Assembly (NCBI GenBank): GCA_030568195.1
Contig: JAJLTO010000003.1
Coordinates: 1,448,501-1,512,500, forward strand
Direction of reading: 5' to 3'
Source of the DNA: Dipodascopsis uninucleata var. uninucleata
Taxonomy: Eukaryota; Ascomycota; Lipomycetes; Lipomycetales; Lipomycetaceae
Length of the DNA stretch: 64,000 bases
Of the stretch, positions 46,893 through 59,203 are shown one piece after another (the stretch's first letter is position 1; each line of letters opens with the position of its first letter). The position numbers were made by a program, and so were the translations under genes. Under the pieces are notes generated by a model that did not search any database, was not told the DNA's origin, and saw nothing but the letters and a program-made list of their open reading frames with translations.

Positions 46893-48364
46893 TTACACAG
46901 CCTGCGGGATAGCAAACGTTATAGGAGTCATGCTTTCGCATACAGTGATACTATTGTTGGAAACTTTTCGTCTTTTGTTATTGATGTATGTAGTCGATAT
47001 TGTAGGCTTGATACTGCTACTATTGATAATTGGCTGCAGTGTTTTATCCTCTTCTTTGTCTTTACTAGACTTGCGCTTCTGCTGGTTTGTAGCCTTCTTT
47101 TGAGTCGTTGAGTCTAGAGCTGATGTTGTCCCTTCACATAAACTTTTAATAGTTACTTTTGTAGTACTGGTCAGCGTTTTTTTGGATTGTTTAAGTTTCG
47201 TAGGACTGCAAGTCAGACTTGACTGTTTAAGGAATATTTCAGACTGACGCGTCTTAAGGTCCTCAACCCACTGATCGCAGTCACTCTCAATATGATAATC
47301 AATAACATCATTCCAAGTACTTCGAGACAAGGGAGTTCTATTGATGTAAATCACTTTGCCTTTTCGTTCATGAACAAACTTAGCAGCACGACGAGCAAGG
47401 CTCTTTATTCCAATCACCTTAAGGGAAGTGCCCATGATAATCAGGCAATCGGGCTTCGCGCGAAAATCTGAATTAATGCATTTGCCGATATCTTCTCCAT
47501 CCGGATGTTCTTCTCCGTAGAGAACAATATTGGGCTAATGAGCATTTCATGTTATTATCCAAGATCTCTCATATAATATATATACTTCCGCACTTACCCT
47601 CAAAACTCCTATGCTGGTTCCTCGCTTTCCCGCATTCTGCCTTTCTTCGGCTAGTTATGAGAAATATTTAGTATCTTAGCTATTATTAGGAAGATTGACC
47701 TCAACATACGACATACCTTTTGAAAAGCATTGAGGACACTCCGGGATTATTCCTTTTGATAAACTCTTAATATGATTAGATGACCAGGAGTATTTATTAT
47801 TGCATAATGTACATTTCAGCATATGAATGTCGCCATGAAGTTGCACCACATTGGCTGATTTACCTTCGACCCCTAATCTGAGTCCATCTTGGCTCTCGAG
47901 CCCATCAATATTTTGAGTATAGCATCTTAATAACTTCTTCTTGTCGTGTAACAATTTAATGAACTTATGAACAGCAGTTGACTTTGCACCCAAAATACAA
48001 GAACGCAAACGGGCTATAAATGTACAAAATACACTTATACTTGCTGGATCGCGAAATAGTAATGAATCGAATAGATCCTTTCCTTTAAATACTACATCGG
48101 GATAATCTTTCTTAACCATTTGGTAAAGCCCATTTTCTGATCGAAAATCCTACACATTGATGTTATGACTATTGTCAGCATTGCATTGTCACGTTATTGA
48201 TTCTTGGTTCTGGAACTTACCGGTATACCAGCATTGCATGAGATTCCAGCGCCTGTGATTACCAGTATCTTCTTTGATCGTCCAACAGTTGATGCGATTG
48301 ACGCGAGAAGATCCTCTGCGTCTGCATTGGTAGCTGCATTCTCGAGTCTGACTACCTCGACCAT
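46893..48364 (-). CDS. NAD-dependent sirtuin deacetylase, Hst3/Hst4 type
   Basis: Sirtuin that in yeasts removes H3K56 acetylation and protects genome stability. Four exons: complement(48221..48364), (47717..48149), (47598..47650) and (46893..47534); introns 71, 66 and 63 nt; 423 aa. NAD-binding motifs are VITGAGISCNAGIPDFRS (about 36-53) and YTQNIDGLE; the catalytic His is in VQLHGDIH; zinc ligands are CTLC and CPQC. The fourth exon restores PNIVLYGEEHPDGEDIG and MGTSLKVIGIKSLAR, with DYHIESDCDQWVEDLK, as in Hst3/4 rather than Sir2 or Hst2. The C-terminal about 100 residues are Lys/Ser/Thr-rich. An upstream exon is possible because the frame stays open 5' of the chosen ATG. One ACGCGT lies about 300 bp upstream (48666). 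Confidence 0.9.
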
Positions 48365-49312
48365 CTTTTGCACGAAGGATAGAATGGAACTGTAAACTCT
48401 CCAAGAGTACTTAAAAGGCTCGGTGAATTCTACAATGCGTTAAAGAATTAGAATATCAGGGCTTAGACTTTAGTGCTCTTTAGCATATAGGTCAAGATTT
48501 GCAATTCCTTAGAGATATTTTAAGTAAATACTAAGAACATATGAAAAAAGTAAGAATATACGGGTGATGTTGCATTTCTATGGAATTTTACTAATCAGGA
48601 AGTATGTAAATAAATATCGACGTATATCTCCTGTCGAGCTCCATACGCTTCAAGAGACAACTTGCTACGCGTTTAAACAAGCGTAACCAACGCAATTCTT
48701 ATCTCCTCGTGAGAATCCATATAAACAGCAGTATACATGTATTATGTCTGCCATTAAATACCTAACTGTAGCTCTAGTATAGTGGAATATAGTCAATTGT
48801 TATTTGCACTATCTACTGGTCTTCTGCCACAAACAATTGAGCATGCCCTAACCTCAATCAACCAACCAAGTAGTCGTCGTCAAGAGAGCATCAAAAAAGC
48901 TACATAGAAAAGTTGCAGCAGCGTAGTTCGGTACACTGCTTTAATTCAAGAATTATCTCAAGAAGCACATACAAGAAATTTTAGAGGGTCTTCTCAAAGG
49001 GATTAGTTTTGTAATTAATATATCGTAATAATCCTATATTACAAGTAAGATAATAACTTCTTTGTCAAGGTAAAGGATAAGATAATCAAATATCAGAAAC
49101 AATTAGCTAATCAAGACTTTTAATATTATGGAGATATTGCATACATACAGAAATCGGAAAGTCTGACATAGTGCAGTGTAGAGTTAAAAGGATCGGTGCT
49201 AGCAGTGCTACATCACCTTAACTGACAGATATTAGTGAATACAAGATATTAGCTGGCAGAAAAAGTATCACATTCGAGTTTTATATATGTCGACTGCGAA
49301 GGGCTGAAGGCA
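48365..49312. other. Divergent intergenic region, sirtuin and ARMH3
   Basis: About 950 bp; a single MluI box ACGCGT near 48666 is the only motif noted. No coding signal recognised. Confidence 0.4.
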
Positions 49313-51544
49313 ATGGCTACGCTGGTATCGCCTCTTGTTCGAGTTGAAAGAGGCAATCTTCAGCCTAAGATTCTTAGCCTCTACACCCAACTTTTCAAGG
49401 TTCGTATAGGATGCTTTCGTTTTTCTATAGGAATTACAATTCTAGTACGGAATTAGAGATTGAAACAGTAGCATCGCTAACTTTTTACTTCCATCCTTTA
49501 GGTTGGTGGGCAAGTGCCAGAAAATGATGGATTTTGGGTAGAATTTTTTCTACTGAAAGCAAATACTTCAGTTTTATCGGCTACTTTGTCATCTTTTTCG
49601 GCGGATGATCTCACAACTCTGCAGGTAGGTTGAACTACTATTTTGACATGCTACGCCCAATTGAGGATTAATGGAACTGACAAATCTTTTCATATTGAAT
49701 AGGACAATATACGAACTTTGTTTAGTCGAGCAGTATATGCTCTGTGTGATCCCAATTATATTGTAGTCTCTAATGCGCTAACTGTATGTTAATATATCCT
49801 TTGTGTGGATTGATGATTTGGTCCTAACTTGGTCTTTATAATTTAGACTCTTCATGTGCTACTTCGAGATATCTTAGCGAAGCAACTCACAACGTCAGAT
49901 TATATTTCAATCTTGGTCGGCCTCGAGCAGGTAGATCAGCTTTTCACAAAACTTGTAGTATCTCTAGAAAATATCATGAAATACGGACCATCTACGGAGA
50001 TCCGAGTATGTGCTCTAACAACTACATTGTCCACAGTGTGCAGTGCATACAAAACCAGCTTGATCAATTATTTTATTCAGCACGATTTCTTTCCAACATT
50101 GATAATGTTTATAGACAACGATGATACCACTGCGTGGACAATTGATGCTTTTATTCTCCTGGGTCTTCTATCAAGCTATGACCGCTTGGAAGCTTACAAT
50201 CCATATTTTACAAGATTAGCAGACTTCGTTGATGAATCAATAATGGAGAACATCGTACACGCTATTGGGGATTCATGCAGAGACATCAGAGATAAATATA
50301 TCAGCATATCAGATGACAGTACAGGACAATTCTCACTGGAATCTGTCTTTTCATATTCAGGATTAGCGCGACGTGCGAAGTCTGCATTGCTACAGCAAGA
50401 TACTCAGGCCGTCATGAACAAAGAATTTGCTGCAATGCCTTCTTCAGATGCAGTGGTCCTACTTGCTTGCTGTAACTTTGTACATGCTAACAAGTTTTTT
50501 CTTAGAGTACTAGTTGAGACCAAGTCGAAATTTTCGGGTCAAGAGCATCCGTTTATATCTTTTATATCTCTTTCTTCTTATCTTTTACAGCATCAACATA
50601 GGTCGGAGAGACAAGCTCAATATGCTAGACTCACTTTGTTGATATATAGAATGCTTGTTGAAGACTCAAATATTATGCCCATATTGGTGAATTTTGAGCT
50701 GAAGTCTACAATAAGGATATGTAGACAGCGATCGCCGGTACTTCCTCTGGTAAAGAACGAACGATTACCTATCGAAGGTGTCTTGGATGCTCTGATAGTT
50801 GCTGTGAATCATAATATGAAGAAATCATTAGATATTGCTATGTATAGTTCGGCAATGGGTACTATACATCGTACAATGTCTCAATTGAAGCGCAAGAAAA
50901 TTAGACTGACTTATCACTGGTCTGAACTATGGCGATCAATTTTGTCGTTTATCAGATTTTTGACTATCTCAGCTAAGCATTTACGACAAATGGAGGGTGT
51001 AACTGCTCTAGTTGACGATACCGTTCGTGTTTTGGTACTCGCGTTTTCCTCTGGAGAGTCATTTTTGTCTTGTGCGGCAGATTATGATGATTTATTTTAT
51101 AAGCTTATTGAATCGGGCGACTTAATGCGCAAATTTTCAAATGTTTACTCAATGTCTACAAACAACTCATCTATCGGAACGCTAATATCAATCGAAGGTC
51201 ACTATAACAATCTTATTAAAGAGCGTTCTGTCTTTTCCTCTGGACAGCTCTCGTCTGATCAAGTATCAGAGTTGATAAAATCTGGTTATGAGACGTTATC
51301 TATTTCAGCTCAACAAGGAATTGATTACTGGGATAGATATCGCGACTCTGATGAGCGCGTATATCTGAAGCGTGTGACTTTGCAAGCGGTTGCAGATACT
51401 AAGTCTCTTCTAAGCGAATCTATGACAGGTATTTTGTCTACCAGGTCTAGCAACAATAGCTTTGAACAAAACAATGAGTCCAATAGTGGAATCAAATATT
51501 GGTTCCCTGGATCACCGAAGATCGACTCCATTTTCAAACCTTAA
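49313..51544 (+). CDS. ARMH3 / UPF0588 (DUF1741) family protein
   Basis: Armadillo-like helical protein of the C10orf76/ARMH3 family; the human member works at the Golgi with GBF1 and PI4KB, while fungal function is little studied. Exons 49313..49399, 49502..49624, 49703..49783 and 49847..51544; introns 102, 78 and 63 nt; 662 aa. The spliced N-terminus reads NLQPKILSLYTQLFKVGG, then GFWVEFFLLKANTSVL, which matches the family opening. The C-terminal portion with LPLVKNERLPIEGVLDALIVAVNHNMKK and YHWSELWRSILSFIRFL is the signature DUF1741 domain. No membrane span is convincing despite the UPF0588 name. Intron 1 has a GTTCGT donor. It ends only 207 bp from the convergent RCC1-like gene. Confidence 0.85.
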
Positions 51545-51751
51545 CGAGTTCGGTCAAACGAAGCACGAGGTGCCTAATAATTCTGTCTGTAAATTTCTTC
51601 TTTTGTTTATTATCATATGCTTATTTTGTTTCTGTAAATTTATATATGATTACTCTCTTTTTTGGTCTTGGGCATGGTTCTTAAACGCACGAATTACAAA
51701 ATTATTTATGTCCCCTCCCAATATAATTTATAATTTATATTTATTGAACTG

Positions 51752-52906
51752 TCATTCTGCATAGTTATTAGTATGTGTGACCGTTATAAATGTGCTTGAA
51801 GGACCACTTCTGATTCTGTCTATTGTACAAAAGCTTTCGTCAAATTTCAAAAGTTGCTTGAATCTACTTGTCTGAGAAGTTTCTCCAATAGCGCCACTTT
51901 CTGATTTACCTACCGCGACGACTCTGTTTTTATTGGTATGCACTAAAATGAACGCATTCCCAGCTGCGATAGAAATTCCATGCTCATCTTCGCCAAACTC
52001 TTGAACGAGACCCGCGAGTTCCGGAGTATCTGGTAATGCCTCTATTGGATTGTCTTCGAATGGCCAGCCCCATATGTAAATATCTTTCATCTCCTTTGAC
52101 AGGCACGCTGTCAGAAACCCTTGACTTGCAATTTGAGCCATGGGGCAACCTTCAAGTACGTCAACGAATCCGGGGCTTCTTGGAGATTCCTCGCGTAGTA
52201 GCTGGTGATGGAGATTAGAACCCCAAGTCCAGACCTGACCTATGGAATCTAGGGCAGTAAAATGTGATTCTGCCCCACAGCAATCTACGAGAGGATATAA
52301 AAAGTCAGACCTTGATAAAACACTTATATCTTGTATATCCTCTACTGCAAGAATTGGTAAAGTATTGCGAAATGTGTCAACCTGTCTACATTGATCATGT
52401 ATAACGGCCATCTGGTCATTTCCACAAACTATAATATTAGATATGGTGCCTTTATATCTTCTGTTGAGAGCTTTACATAGAAGCAGCTGTTGTTTCTCTA
52501 TTGAAAAAAACCACGCATTACCGAGCGAATCTACAATACCGATGAGCTCTTCCCATCCAAATCCACATTTGATGGAGGCGGTGGTGTTATGGTCTTGATC
52601 TTCGAGAAACAGCTTTAATGTGCCCCCACTGTCCGAAGCACTGAACCCTCTAAGCTCTACTTCAGAATCGATACTTACTATAGTAATATTAATCAGCAAG
52701 AACGCTCTTCTGGCCCAAAATAAGTTCCTATACATACTCAAAGAGTCTGCCCATCCTGCCCAGATCACCTCTAGTGTGCTCTTCGCTTCCCCAATTAGAT
52801 TAGGCTTTTGCAGAATATCCTCAGTAGTATTTCCCTTGCTCTTACAGGCACCTGTGATTTGGCCGAAGGCGTCGAAACCTAGTCCAAATATTTGAAGTTT
52901 CTTCAT
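51752..52906 (-). CDS. RCC1-repeat protein (Ats1-like)
   Basis: Single exon, 384 aa from the chosen Met. The protein begins MKKLQIFGLGFDAFGQI, the usual first blade of a small RCC1 protein, so the frame's extension upstream to 52987 is not used. Divergent RCC1 blades are visible: LIGIVDSLGNAWFF, FTALDSIGQVWTWGSNLHHQL, IYIWGWPFEDNP and VVAVGKSESGAIGE. Such proteins fold as beta-propellers and some act as GTPase exchange factors or tRNA-modification partners (Ats1/Kti13). Assignment within the superfamily is uncertain. It is divergent from GET2 with about 300 bp between starts. Confidence 0.75.
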   Translation of the reverse strand: MKKLQIFGLGFDAFGQITGACKSKGNTTEDILQKPNLIGEAKSTLEVIWAGWADSLSMYRNLFWARRAFLLINITIVSIDSEVELRGFSASDSGGTLKLFLEDQDHNTTASIKCGFGWEELIGIVDSLGNAWFFSIEKQQLLLCKALNRRYKGTISNIIVCGNDQMAVIHDQCRQVDTFRNTLPILAVEDIQDISVLSRSDFLYPLVDCCGAESHFTALDSIGQVWTWGSNLHHQLLREESPRSPGFVDVLEGCPMAQIASQGFLTACLSKEMKDIYIWGWPFEDNPIEALPDTPELAGLVQEFGEDEHGISIAAGNAFILVHTNKNRVVAVGKSESGAIGETSQTSRFKQLLKFDESFCTIDRIRSGPSSTFITVTHTNNYAE

Positions 52907-53209
52907 GCACTTTATGGGGTGAAAGAAAATAGGAATTAGTTCGCGAAGAATAATAATTTCGGAGGTTCGATCACAAAGGTCAGGCAAAGCACGTGCCCAA
53001 GGATATAATCATTTCAACTTACAATAGACATTAGAGCTCCCATTAGACCTTTACATTTTCATCTCTCAATCGGTCATAACGACAGCGACGAGAACGAACC
53101 AAAAGCTATACTTTTAAACTGAGCTGAAAAAATAACTCCATACGCATATAACGTGACTTACGTGACTATAAGCATCGATATATAGTAAGAATATCGATTA
53201 TATACAAAG

Positions 53210-54243
53210 ATGTCAGAGAATGAATCTTCTGCAGCTACGAAGGAATCAACAGAGACCCAGCATGAGATATCGGCAGCAGAAATAGCTAAATTGCGCCGTG
53301 AAAGGCGTCAGGCCAGAATCCTTGCTGGGGGGACTGAGCGATTGAATAAGATTACAAAGCAAGCGCACGATGGCGGCAGCTTTGTGAAAGATCATAAGAT
53401 GCCTACGCCATCTCAATCCGCAGACGACTCTATGCCCGAGACTCCGTCTAGGTTTGACGACCCTCCCGACGTCATTCCGGATTTAGCATCACCATCATTG
53501 CTACAACAGTTAGAAGGTGATTCCACGTTTCCTTCTTCGCCTTCATCCTTGCCAGAGAATCCAATTTTGAAGTTTTTAGCTTCTGGTCAACAGCAGCAGC
53601 AGCAAGCACTAAGTGCCGGTCTTGACACGAGTAATCCAGAAGAACTGTTCCAGAATTTCTTCAAGCAAGCATTGGGTGGTGAAGGAAGTGGTGACGGTGA
53701 TGGAATGGATCCAATTGCCGCATTATTACAGGGAATGGCAGCACAGGAAGGACAGTCTGAACAAACTTCTCAGCAGACAGCAAGTAGCAACAAGACGAGC
53801 TCTACAAACGTACAGTCAACACCGGATAATTCTAATATCTGGAGAATAACGCATGCAATAGTTATTATTGGCTTGAGCTTATTTGCTGTTCAGCGTTATG
53901 AATTTGCGGGTACTGAGGTTGATCGGACAGATAGCGGTCAGAATCTTGCAGTTATTTTCCGCATATTTACAGCATTGGAGCTGTTATTACAAACTAGCAG
54001 ATTTATAATTGAGAAAGTATGTAATAATTTGGAATTTTTGAGGTTTAAACCTACTAATACTATTTGTTGAAGGGCCGCTCTCCCTCGAAGTCGATTTTTA
54101 CAAAGATAGCAGCTTATCTCCCTCCTCCGTACTCTTCTTATTTAATACTCGCGGCTAGATATACTCATATCATCACAAATGTAATGTCGGACTTCAGTTT
54201 ACTAGTATTTATTCTCGGACTAAACGCCTTGATCAGAGGTTGA
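53210..54243 (+). CDS. GET2: GET complex receptor subunit Get2
   Basis: ER membrane receptor that docks the Get3 ATPase carrying tail-anchored proteins. Exons 53210..54016 and 54073..54243; intron 56 nt (GTATGT donor, CTAAT branch, GAAG acceptor); 325 aa. The cytosolic N-terminus has the Get3-binding helix AEIAKLRRERRQARILAGGTERLNKIT (about 24-50), a hallmark of the family. Long Ser/Gln/Asp-rich linker with a Gln run. Three membrane spans: ITHAIVIIGLSLFAV, LAVIFRIFTALELLLQ, and after splicing FSLLVFILGLNALIRG. Exon 2 supplies the conserved LPPPYSSYLILAARY; without splicing the protein would end early with a nonsense tail. Confidence 0.92.
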
Positions 54244-54599
54244 GACAAATCTGGTTAAAGCATTGAATACGTATTGGAACTAAAAGCTAGGTGCTCTTAC
54301 AAATTAAAGTAATTTCTTTACGAAATATTCTGAGATAGTGCTATCATTATCTACACTAAATGATGAATAAAATGACTATATACAAGTGATTATAAGAACT
54401 TTCTAGACTTTATATATCTATATCCTAATATATAGATGTATATGTCGACGTATTCAATTTGCTTGAATATATTTATGTACATACACCTTCTGAACAATTT
54501 CTTTCACCCAAATTAACAATGCACATATCAGAAAGTCTTCACCCTTCAGATGAATATCACTATTCTTCATGTATATCTAGTCTGTATGGCATATAACAT
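54244..54599. other. Convergent intergenic region, no gene seen
   Basis: 3' flanks of GET2 and MRP49. Contains ATATAGA/TCTATAT-type AT-rich dyads near 54410-54440 only. Confidence 0.35.
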
Positions 54600-55214
54600 C
54601 TAGGCATTTAACTTTACCTTGTAATCTGGTCGCTCAAGTACGTATTTCTCGTTGCTCTTCATATTCGCCGGTACGGCACCAGTAGCTGTAACAAGTCTCT
54701 CTAATATTTCATCAGAATGCATATTCTTGATGTCGATATCCTGAACCTTGTCACCTGCAGGTTTTAAGAAAGAAGTTAATACCAGAATAAATACAAAGAA
54801 AATACAGTGAACGGATCCCATTCCAACTGCTACACATCTAAGAGAAACTCACCGATAGTAAACGATAAAATAGCAGGCTCATTTTTGTGTGCCTCTTCAC
54901 TTTTGTTTTCGATCTTTGTTCGAAAAACCTCTATTTTTAACGAAGGGTTATGAAACTGTAGAGTCGGTAAATGGTCTCGCCAAAATTTTCTGTTAAAAAA
55001 GCGTTAACTGTTAATCTCTTACCAGTGCCACTATTTCCGGAATAAGCATGAACGTTTCTTACCTTGCTCCCATATGACCGTATTTGTTCAAGGTCTTGAA
55101 TTGCAGTTTCAAATTGGTAATTGATGTAGGTAGCGTAACCGCAGCCTTACCAGTCGAAATTTTTGATAGGAAAATCACCTGCTTTGCAAACCTGGTTGCC
55201 TGGCTCCTGCCCAT
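54600..55214 (-). CDS. MRP49: Mitochondrial ribosomal protein Mrp49 (L51/S25/CI-B8 domain)
   Basis: Large-subunit protein of the mitochondrial ribosome. Exons are complement(55063..55214), (54853..54989) and (54600..54754); introns 73 and 98 nt; 147 aa. The spliced protein begins MGRSQATRFAKQVIFLSKIS and continues LPTSITNLKLQFKTLNKYGHMGARKFWRDHLPTLQFHNP, the thioredoxin-like L51/S25/CI-B8 signature. The C-terminus IKNMHSDEILERLVTAT is specific to Mrp49 rather than to S25 or NDUFA2. A separate ORF starting MGSVHCIFFV overlaps exon 3 but begins in intron sequence and is not used. Confidence 0.9.
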
Positions 55215-55754
55215 TGTTCTCTTTGCCTATACGCAAACAATTAGTACTTTATCATAATAAAAGATACAATGAATAACGATTGGTAAATTACCTCTCTACG
55301 CTTCTTTACTTGTGTCTGACTGTTGAACTTGCAGTGAACTTTTTACTTCACATACTATTTACTATGGATCCGAAATTTTGAACAATATTCCAGCTTGTGA
55401 GAACACGTGCTCAGGTGTCGTGATTGCATATATGCCTTAAATTCAATACACGTAGCTTTAAATAGCATAAATGTACATATTTGAAACGATATATTCCTTA
55501 AACAAAAGTATTATATGAAGAAGGTACCAGAACAGGACTATGAAATGAAATATACGCCATTATCGCCACTGACTTGTGTTACATTGATTATGCAATCCGT
55601 TGACACGAATTCCTTGTACTAGTCATTTGCCTCCCCCCGAAATAACATCGGCACTTTTTATTGCTGTCGATATTGCCGTCTGCGTTCATTCTTGTATCAT
55701 TATATATATAGATATCCACATATCTATCTATAGAACTGCTGCATTCAAGCCAGG
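55215..55754. other. Divergent intergenic region, MRP49 and BSD2
   Basis: 540 bp shared upstream region. ATATCTATCTAT-type AT repeats near 55700-55730 just before the BSD2 start. No coding signal. Confidence 0.35.
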
Positions 55755-57236
55755 ATGGCTCGTATTGGTCGTAGATATTCAAGAGTAAGTATACTAATGC
55801 AAGATTTTCTTCTGAAAATTATATTTTAGTCAGAAGTCAAGAGAAAATTGAGAGATTTTTTGTGAATTCGTTTTTGTTCGAAATGCTGTCGGCTATAGCC
55901 TGGCAAGCACTTACTTTACACAATATGACTATTTAAAGGAAACATAAACTAATGAGATGATTCTTTTAATTAGCTGCCGAGAAATAGCGCAGGGAATCAG
56001 AGCTCATTGACGAGAGCTTCGTCGATGTCGTCTTTTTCTGGTGTGTCAGCTACTTCGTCGACCGCTGAATCTGTTAATAGTGCGGCAGGCGGACCATTCA
56101 CCGAGAATATGGATTTTGCGGGCAACAGAAGTGGACATGTTGAAAATACAAATTTACCGAGAATAGATATTAGTAACAGTAACAATGCAAATGGTCTAAC
56201 TACTGGAAGTATTCCTATTTCACCGCCACCCTCTTTCCGTTCAATGGCTTCGTATATGCCAATCCAGCCAGACGATCCTTTGGCACAGTCTTTCGACGTA
56301 CCAGAAGGAGAAGACGACATGGACAACGAAGAAGAAGACTACGTTTTTAGACGTTCGGCTGGCCGAGGAAATTTGCAGGATGCAGGGTCGAGATCGAGCA
56401 CTTCGAATACAGCTCAAGGTGTCGATGAGTCCAGTGAAGAAGGCACCAGCTTACTTGCCGGCGACATGTCGTTGCCACCTGATAATCATGCATCGTCTTC
56501 TTCTTCAGCATCATCTTCCTCATCAGCATCAGAATCAACATCAGCATCGGCGTCAGCTTCCTCTTCAGTATATCCGCCGGCGTTGGCAAGCAACTTGAAC
56601 GATGGCGTTTTTGCAAATATCATGGCAAAGCCGGAGGTTCGCGAGAAGACTGTAGAAGAAAATCCCCCGTCATATGAAGAAGCTGCAGCTGACGCTACAC
56701 CACCTTATTGGGAAACTACTATTATCACTCCAGGAATGATGAGTGACGAAGTTTACATCGACGGTCTACCTGTTGGTGGTTTCTTCAATTTCGCATGGAA
56801 CATGCTAATTTCGCTATCGTTTCCATTTGTTGGATTTTTACTTACATATCTCTTGCACACAACGCATACTGCTAAGTATGGTTCCCGTGCAGGCCTTGGT
56901 GTGACTTTGATTCAGTATGGTGGTTATCTCACTCCTTTTGCAGATGATGATAGTTCAGGATCAGTGGATGATGCTGCATCAGCAGCTTCTAAGGCATCTG
57001 TTGATCCTAATTCGTACTATATTGAGTCTCACAACGGTACCTCAAATGACTTTGCAAATTCTGATGACTCCTCGCATTCAATATGGCTGGCATGGATAGT
57101 TTGCTCTGTGGGTGTATTTTTGGTAGCAAATTCAGTTGGTAACTACTTCCGAGTGTTGCGTATGGAGCACGTTATCCGAAGCTCTCCTCACGGTGCAGCA
57201 GTCATTTCATCTAATGAGAGCAATGAAAACGTCTGA
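55755..57236 (+). CDS. BSD2: Bsd2/NDFIP-family adaptor of Rsp5 ubiquitin ligase
   Basis: Golgi/endosome membrane adaptor that recruits the HECT ligase Rsp5 to cargo such as metal transporters. Exons 55755..55784 and 55974..57236; intron 189 nt; 430 aa. Exon 1 gives MARIGRRYSR, joining LPRNSAGNQ, an RRYSRLP start typical of fungal homologues. The long N-terminus is Ser/acidic, with a Ser/Ala tract (about 180-205) encoded by TCA/GCA repeats. The PPxY motif ENPPSYEEA at about 230 binds the ligase WW domains. Three membrane spans follow: GGFFNFAWNMLISLSFPFVG with FLLTYLLHTTHTAKYGSRAG, GLGVTLIQYGGY and WLAWIVCSVGVFLVANSVGNY. UBP2, the deubiquitinase that opposes Rsp5, is also in this window. Confidence 0.9.
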
Positions 57237-58035
57237 AGCCACTGGCATAATCTGAATCTTGGGAATAATTGGGTATACTTGGAGTCACGCCGTTATTAGA
57301 GAGGTGGAATTGTGTGATATGCAAACATGTAGTGGTTATTTCTTAAGTACCTTTGTATTATCATGCCATAGATTATGGAATGTTACCACTGCAATCACAA
57401 ATCGCCAGCTTTTAAGATAGTAGTGATATGTCTTCTCTAAATTAAACGATCTATGCTGTTTTTTGTCCTCGTATTAGTTACGCTTCTATCTAGTGTGTGT
57501 TATTCTTTTTTTTTCGTATTCTATTGTTTTGTTTATGTGGATTTCTACTTAGATCGTGTCTTTGGTGTTTCTATTTTCTAACCATTATTCTTTTCATATT
57601 AGTCATTTTTTGTAACTGTCTCATTGGATCTGGTTTTATGGAAGATGGATAACGCGGGTGGTTTATTTATTTATTTTTTCCGTATATCGTTTATACAGCT
57701 GTACGTATTCATTATATAGTTAAATTGTCTGATTTTTATACATCTTGATAAGTATTTTATTTATTGTTGTCCTTGAAATATATGTAGATAGTATGGGTAG
57801 CCTTGTATATATAACTGAGTCAAAGGTGATGGTGTTGTAGAGATTGCGGAATGTTGCGTTGCTCCTCAAAACAGTTTGAATTATGATGTCATTCGTATCT
57901 TGACATTCCCAAGACGATTGAATATCCAGATCACCGAGTTTAGCTCATTTTTCTTCGTTTGAAGTTTGTTATTGGTTATAGTCCTCTTACAATTATTTAC
58001 TTATATGTCTGTTGAATATATTAAGGATTCCTCAG
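57237..58035. other. Intergenic region, BSD2 3' flank and PCMT promoter
   Basis: 800 bp, T-rich in 57480-57680; no coding signal recognised. Confidence 0.4.
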
Positions 58036-58867
58036 ATGGCTTGGAGATGTAGTTCTAGTTCAAATAAAGGTCTGATAGACAACCTCTGGCAAGGAGGAAT
58101 TGTCAAGAGTCCTCGAGTACGTGATGCTATGCTTCAGGTAAGTACGGGCAAATCACAAGGACAAAGCATCTAACCGATATTCGTTGAAGATTGATCCGAG
58201 TTATTTAATGACTTGTACTATTTTCTGACATATAGCCTAACAGGTAGATAGAGGATACTTTGCACCAGGCAACCCTTACGCTGATGCACCTCAGGATCTA
58301 GGAATGGGCAGCAGGATATCCGCACCTCATATGCACTCTTATGCCCTCGAGTCTTTGGAAGAATATCTAAAGCCCGGAAACTCTGTTCTTGATATTGGAT
58401 CTGGATCTGGCTATTTAGTAGCTGTTATGTCTAGAATGGTGTGTCAACCGGGAAAAGAGGGAAAAGTCATAGGAATAGAGCATATAAATGAGCTTACTCT
58501 ATTAGGCCAACAAAGTTTTAAGAAAGCTCTACCGGATGGTCAGCAGCTTCTTGAAAATGGTCAAGTTGAATTTATAAGTGCTGATGGCAGACAGGGATAT
58601 CCTGGAGGTGGTATTTTATTTGATGCTATTCATGTGGGTGGCGCAATACCTGTGGTTCCGCAAGAACTGATAAATCAAATTAAATCTCCGGGTCGAATAT
58701 TTATTCCTGTTGGGGATGCTGGCGAGCCACAATACGTCTACGAAATTACGAAAGATGAAAAAGGCACAGTCAATAGCGAGAAAAAATTCGGTGTATCCTA
58801 TGTTCCACTAGGAGAGAAGGAATTTTATTATCGACAGGGATCAAAGGTGCACATGCCCGTAAAATAG
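58036..58867 (+). CDS. PCMT1: Protein-L-isoaspartate O-methyltransferase
   Basis: SAM-dependent repair enzyme that methylates isoaspartyl residues in damaged proteins. Exons 58036..58137 and 58244..58867; intron 106 nt; 241 aa. The opening MAWRCSSSNKGLIDNLWQGGIVKS, then the spliced MLQVDRGYFAPGNPYADAPQ, is the family N-terminus. SAM motif I is DIGSGSGYL (about 84-92); GRISAP-type substrate motif appears as GSRISAPHMHSYAL; post-motif DGRQGYPGGGILFDAIHVGGA is conserved. The enzyme is present in fission yeast but missing from Saccharomyces, which helps place the organism. The symbol is the animal one; the family call is firm. Confidence 0.94.
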
Positions 58868-59203
58868 CTCTGTGGAGGGCTAATATTAAACCAAATCACT
58901 CATTTTATGGGGAAAGTAAGAAAGCAAAGACGAAAATTTGACAGAAATGCATTATTGAAAGAAGAGAGTTCCAAACGCAATGAGTAATAGAAAATGTAAC
59001 AATGAAGAGCCAATTAAACGAACCAACCAACCGATTCTCGCCGACATACAAACCAAAAATAGTTAAAACAGGTAAAACAATATCAAGTATTGTAAGATTC
59101 ATACTAGAAAATGACACAAAAACCAAATATGGAATATCTTAATAAACAGGTTAACTCATAGCGCAGCATATATCGAGTAAAACAAAACGAAAATAACCTA
59201 CTA
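58868..59203. other. Convergent intergenic region, no gene seen
   Basis: Short 3' flanks of PCMT and ATG3; nothing recognised. Confidence 0.4.

Noticed and set aside
54600-54821. 73-aa protein with an apparent signal peptide (MGSVHCIFFVFIL)
   Set aside because: The hydrophobic start is intron sequence read through; the conserved part is exon 3 of MRP49.
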